The notes under the pieces are model-generated. The model saw only the letters and a list, made by a program, of their open reading frames with translations. It made no database searches and was not told the DNA's origin. Below are positions 61,580 through 64,000 of a stretch of 64,000 nt of DNA, one piece after another (the first letter of the stretch is position 1; the number at the start of each line of letters is the position of its first letter). Origin of the DNA: Tropicibacter naphthalenivorans (lineage in GTDB: Bacteria > Pseudomonadota > Alphaproteobacteria > Rhodobacterales > Rhodobacteraceae); the NCBI RefSeq assembly GCF_900176475.1, contig NZ_FWXX01000005.1, positions 264,187 through 328,186 on the forward strand, in the 5' to 3' direction. The position numbers and the translations under genes are program-made.

Positions 61580-63664
61580 ATGCCCCTGCGCCTTATCATG
61601 GTACTCGTCATTGCTCCGATGCTGGCCGTTACGGCCTATTTTGTCGCGCTGGATATGCGCGCAAATCAGCGAGACATTCAAATCGCCACCGGGGTCAGTC
61701 AATTGACCGTCACGGCCGAAGCGTTTTCCGATCTCGCGCATGAGCTGCAAAAGGAACGGGGGTATACGGCCGGGTTCATTTCCTCCGGCGGCAAGAATTT
61801 CGTCAATGAGCTGCCCGCGCAGAGGGCGGAAACCGACGCGGTGCTGGCGGCCCAGATCGCGCGCGGCCAAACCGGGGCCAGGGCCAAGGTCGAGGGACTT
61901 GCAGCGCTGCGCACGGCGATTGATGCAGGCGAACGGACGGTGCCCCAGGCGGTCAAGACCTACACCGGCTTTATCATGGCGCTGCTCGACAGCTCGCATC
62001 CCGGCAACAACGCGGCGGAGGGGGTCGATATGCAGTCGCTCTTGCTGGCGCGGTCCTTTGTCTCTACGGCCAAGGAACTGGCCGGGCGCGAGCGGGCCAT
62101 GGGCGCCACCGGGCTGGGCGGTGGATTTTCCCCCAGTGTTCTCAATGGCTTCCAAAGCAATGGGGCCGGGCAGCTGACCCTCTTGACCGAGGCGGACAAG
62201 CTGCTTGGCGGGGCCGGGTTGGTCGCTGAGGTGCAGGCAACGCCGGAATTCGCCGCGATTGATGCGGCGCGCAAAACGGTCCGAGACGGGGTTGAAACAG
62301 GTACCTATGGCGATCTGATCGCGTCCGATTGGTTCAAGCTGTCGACTGCCTGGATCGACATGCTGCGTCAGCAAGAGTTGGCGCTCGCCGATCAGATCAA
62401 GACACGCGCTGCCGCGGACGAGGCGTCGGCGCTTGGCCGGTCGCAGTCGGTGTTGATCACGGCGCTGGTGGCCACGGCGCTGTCGCTGGCCTTTGCGATC
62501 TTCAACTTCGACGGGCTGATCCGCCGCATCAACTGTCTGCGCAAGGCGGTCGAGGGGATGACGCGCGGCTCTTATGAGGCGTCTTTGGGCCGCACCGAGG
62601 GGCGGGATGAACTGACCCGGATGGCGCGCGCGATCCATGACTTCCGCGATGAAAGCCTGCGGATGCGCGATTCTGCCCAGGCGCTGGAGGCAGAGCAGAC
62701 CCGCAGGGGCACCGAGCAAGAGACCGTCATGGCGCTGTTCCGCGCCAAGCTGGCCCAATTGGCCGAGGGCGATCTGACCAATCACATCAAAGAGGATGTC
62801 CCGGACAGCTACGCCGAGATGCGCGATGACTACAACGCGGCCGTCACTCAACTGCATGACACCATGCAGCGGCTGATTTCTTCGGCCAATGTCATCGGCC
62901 AACACGCCCGCGGCATCCGGGGCGCGTCCGACAGCCTGTCGCATCGCACCACCAGTCAGGCCGCCACCTTGGAAGAGACGACAGCGGCGCTCGAACAGGT
63001 GTCGGCCTCGGTGCGCATGGCCGCCGAAGCGGCGCAGAACGTCGACGGGGTCACCTCCAAGGCGCAGGGCGATGCCTCGTCCAGCAGTGAAGTGGTCCGG
63101 CAGGCGGTGTCGAAAATGGGAGAGGTCAGAAAGTCCTCGGACAACATTGTCGGCATTATCGACGTCATCGACGATATTGCCTTTCAGACCAACCTCTTGG
63201 CGCTCAATGCCGGGGTTGAGGCTGCGCGCGCCGGTGAAGCGGGCAAGGGCTTTGCCGTGGTCGCCAGCGAGGTGCGCCAACTGGCGCAGCGGGCGTCGGA
63301 GTCGGCGGCGCAGATCAAGGAACTGATCGGCACCAGCGCGGATCAAGTGTCTAGCGGGGTGGCGATGGTCGAAGAGGCCGGTAGCGCCCTGGAACTCATC
63401 GTGGGTCATATCACCAACATCTCGGCCTTGGTCGGCGATATCGCGCGCAGCGCCCAAGAGCAGTCGGTTGCCATTTCGGAAATCAACAATGGCGCGACAA
63501 ATCTGGATCAGGTGACCCAGGAAAACGCGAACATGGCCAACCAAATGCAGTCCTCTGTCTCTGCCCTGTCGATTGAAACCGATATGCTCGAAGAGATGAC
63601 CGCGCGGTTCAAGGTCCAAGACGGAGCAGCAGGGGAATTCAACGCACGGGCGGACGCGGCCTAG
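61580..63664 (+). CDS. Methyl-accepting chemotaxis protein with NIT sensor domain
   Basis: The 694-residue receptor has a span at the start (about 4-25), a large helical periplasmic domain (about 30-285), a second span (about 293-312), HAMP-type linkers and a signalling domain with tip [39 protein letters not shown]. The [12 protein letters not shown] segment marks the periplasmic part as a NIT domain (nitrate/nitrite-sensing family); the actual ligand is not shown. AAGAGGA precedes the ATG. The stop codon TAG lies in CTAG right at the edge of the IS remnant, so the C-terminus may have been altered. Confidence 0.9.
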   Translation: MPLRLIMVLVIAPMLAVTAYFVALDMRANQRDIQIATGVSQLTVTAEAFSDLAHELQKERGYTAGFISSGGKNFVNELPAQRAETDAVLAAQIARGQTGARAKVEGLAALRTAIDAGERTVPQAVKTYTGFIMALLDSSHPGNNAAEGVDMQSLLLARSFVSTAKELAGRERAMGATGLGGGFSPSVLNGFQSNGAGQLTLLTEADKLLGGAGLVAEVQATPEFAAIDAARKTVRDGVETGTYGDLIASDWFKLSTAWIDMLRQQELALADQIKTRAAADEASALGRSQSVLITALVATALSLAFAIFNFDGLIRRINCLRKAVEGMTRGSYEASLGRTEGRDELTRMARAIHDFRDESLRMRDSAQALEAEQTRRGTEQETVMALFRAKLAQLAEGDLTNHIKEDVPDSYAEMRDDYNAAVTQLHDTMQRLISSANVIGQHARGIRGASDSLSHRTTSQAATLEETTAALEQVSASVRMAAEAAQNVDGVTSKAQGDASSSSEVVRQAVSKMGEVRKSSDNIVGIIDVIDDIAFQTNLLALNAGVEAARAGEAGKGFAVVASEVRQLAQRASESAAQIKELIGTSADQVSSGVAMVEEAGSALELIVGHITNISALVGDIARSAQEQSVAISEINNGATNLDQVTQENANMANQMQSSVSALSIETDMLEEMTARFKVQDGAAGEFNARADAA

Positions 63665-63666
63665 GC

Positions 63667-64000
63667 TCAGGACTCATTTCCATTCATAGCCAGAAGATGA
63701 CGATGGCGGCGAGAGCGATGGCTGAGAGAAAGATGACCGGGTTTCGGTCGTAACGCGTCGCGACCCGTCGCCAGTCTTTCAGTCTACAGAACATGATCTC
63801 GATCCTGTTGCGGCGGCGGTAGCGACGCTTGTCCACTGCCCGGCAGGGTATTGCGCAGCAATGTCCCGAGAGGGGTATTTTACGGGTGTCTTGCGGCTTT
63901 TCCTGCCTAGTATACAGGCGCGTATCTTCTTGTCCTGCAACGTTTCCGTGAACCAGTCGGCATCGTAGCCTCGGTCCGCCAGAAGCCACTTGGCCGAAGG
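63667..64000. mobile_element. IS5-family insertion sequence remnant, truncated by the window edge
   Basis: The region between the chemoreceptor stop and the window end encodes the C-terminal part of an IS5-type transposase on the minus strand. The left boundary is put at the GGCTCAGGACTC segment after CTAG; CTAG would fit the 4-base target duplication of IS5-type elements. The second end and the second target copy are outside the window. Confidence 0.65.
63684..64000 (-). pseudogene. IS5-family transposase, frameshifted and partial
   Basis: From the right edge the frame reads LLADRGYDADWF and then GRKSRKTPVKY, the usual DDE-transposase sequence, and then breaks. The rest, DKRRYRRRNRIEIMF, LKDWRRVATRYDR and the closing AIALAAIVIFWL, is in another frame. 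The join is an apparent 41-base insertion at 63834-63874 relative to the sequence I recall for this family (VKY continuing straight to DKRRY). The catalytic Glu (RIEIMF) is still present, but the protein cannot be made in one piece. The rest lies beyond the window. Confidence 0.8.

Overview
The window is GC-rich DNA from an alphaproteobacterium, most likely a Rhodobacterales (Roseobacter-group) chromosome. The evidence is the cell-cycle set SciP, CtrA and CckA, LexA boxes of the alphaproteobacterial GTTC-N7-GTTC type at recA and at one small gene, a DUF1153/DUF1330/DUF882/DUF3307 gene repertoire typical of that order, and Tat-type signal peptides on several exported proteins. Nearly all of it reads as ordinary chromosome. 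The only mobile DNA is a decayed IS5-type transposase at the right edge.

Layout. 0-6 kb: a mostly minus-strand housekeeping block with the end of a 2OG-Fe(II) oxygenase, TfoX-like, an A-type Fe-S carrier, DUF3307, SatD-like, SufT, a protease-RimK fusion, a membrane LytTR regulator and a polysaccharide deacetylase. 6-9.3 kb: two identical tRNA-Asp genes, then divergent cell-wall genes (DUF882 peptidase and L,D-transpeptidase). 9.4-12 kb: lpxD with its own acyl carrier protein and ketosynthase. 12-19 kb: mnmA, sciP, ctrA, ligA, recG, then a 40-residue membrane peptide behind a LexA box. 19-28.9 kb: a soluble chemoreceptor, a NifU-like scaffold, hisI, an ASKHA/ferredoxin activase, a CoA-transferase, a ureohydrolase, guaB and an RsmB-type methyltransferase. 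28.9-36.2 kb: cckA behind a textbook CtrA box, a sulfotransferase-like gene, recA, alaS and a DUF1330 gene.

36-47 kb: a gene-poor stretch, a small secreted protein, typA, an outer-membrane barrel, an SMR pump, a periplasmic sensor-like protein paired with a chemoreceptor, a LysR/cytochrome P450 divergent pair and katG. 47.5-55 kb: a PotABCD-type ABC transporter with an Asp/Glu/hydantoin racemase, divergent from a GntR/FCD regulator with a perfect palindromic operator, then a DODA-type dioxygenase and a glutathionyl-hydroquinone reductase. 55-64 kb: a 2095-residue secreted RTX protein (beta-helix, metzincin protease, two LamG-like and two discoidin-like domains), a NIT-domain chemoreceptor and the IS remnant.

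The strongest leads are the LexA-controlled membrane peptide at 18.9 kb, which has an inverted repeat around its promoter and ribosome-binding site; the lpxD-ACP-ketosynthase cassette; the protease/beta-helix RTX giant; the CtrA sites at cckA and ctrA; and two copies of a double-hairpin dispersed repeat at the 3' ends of genes. All database-dependent statements are recall or inference, since no search was possible.
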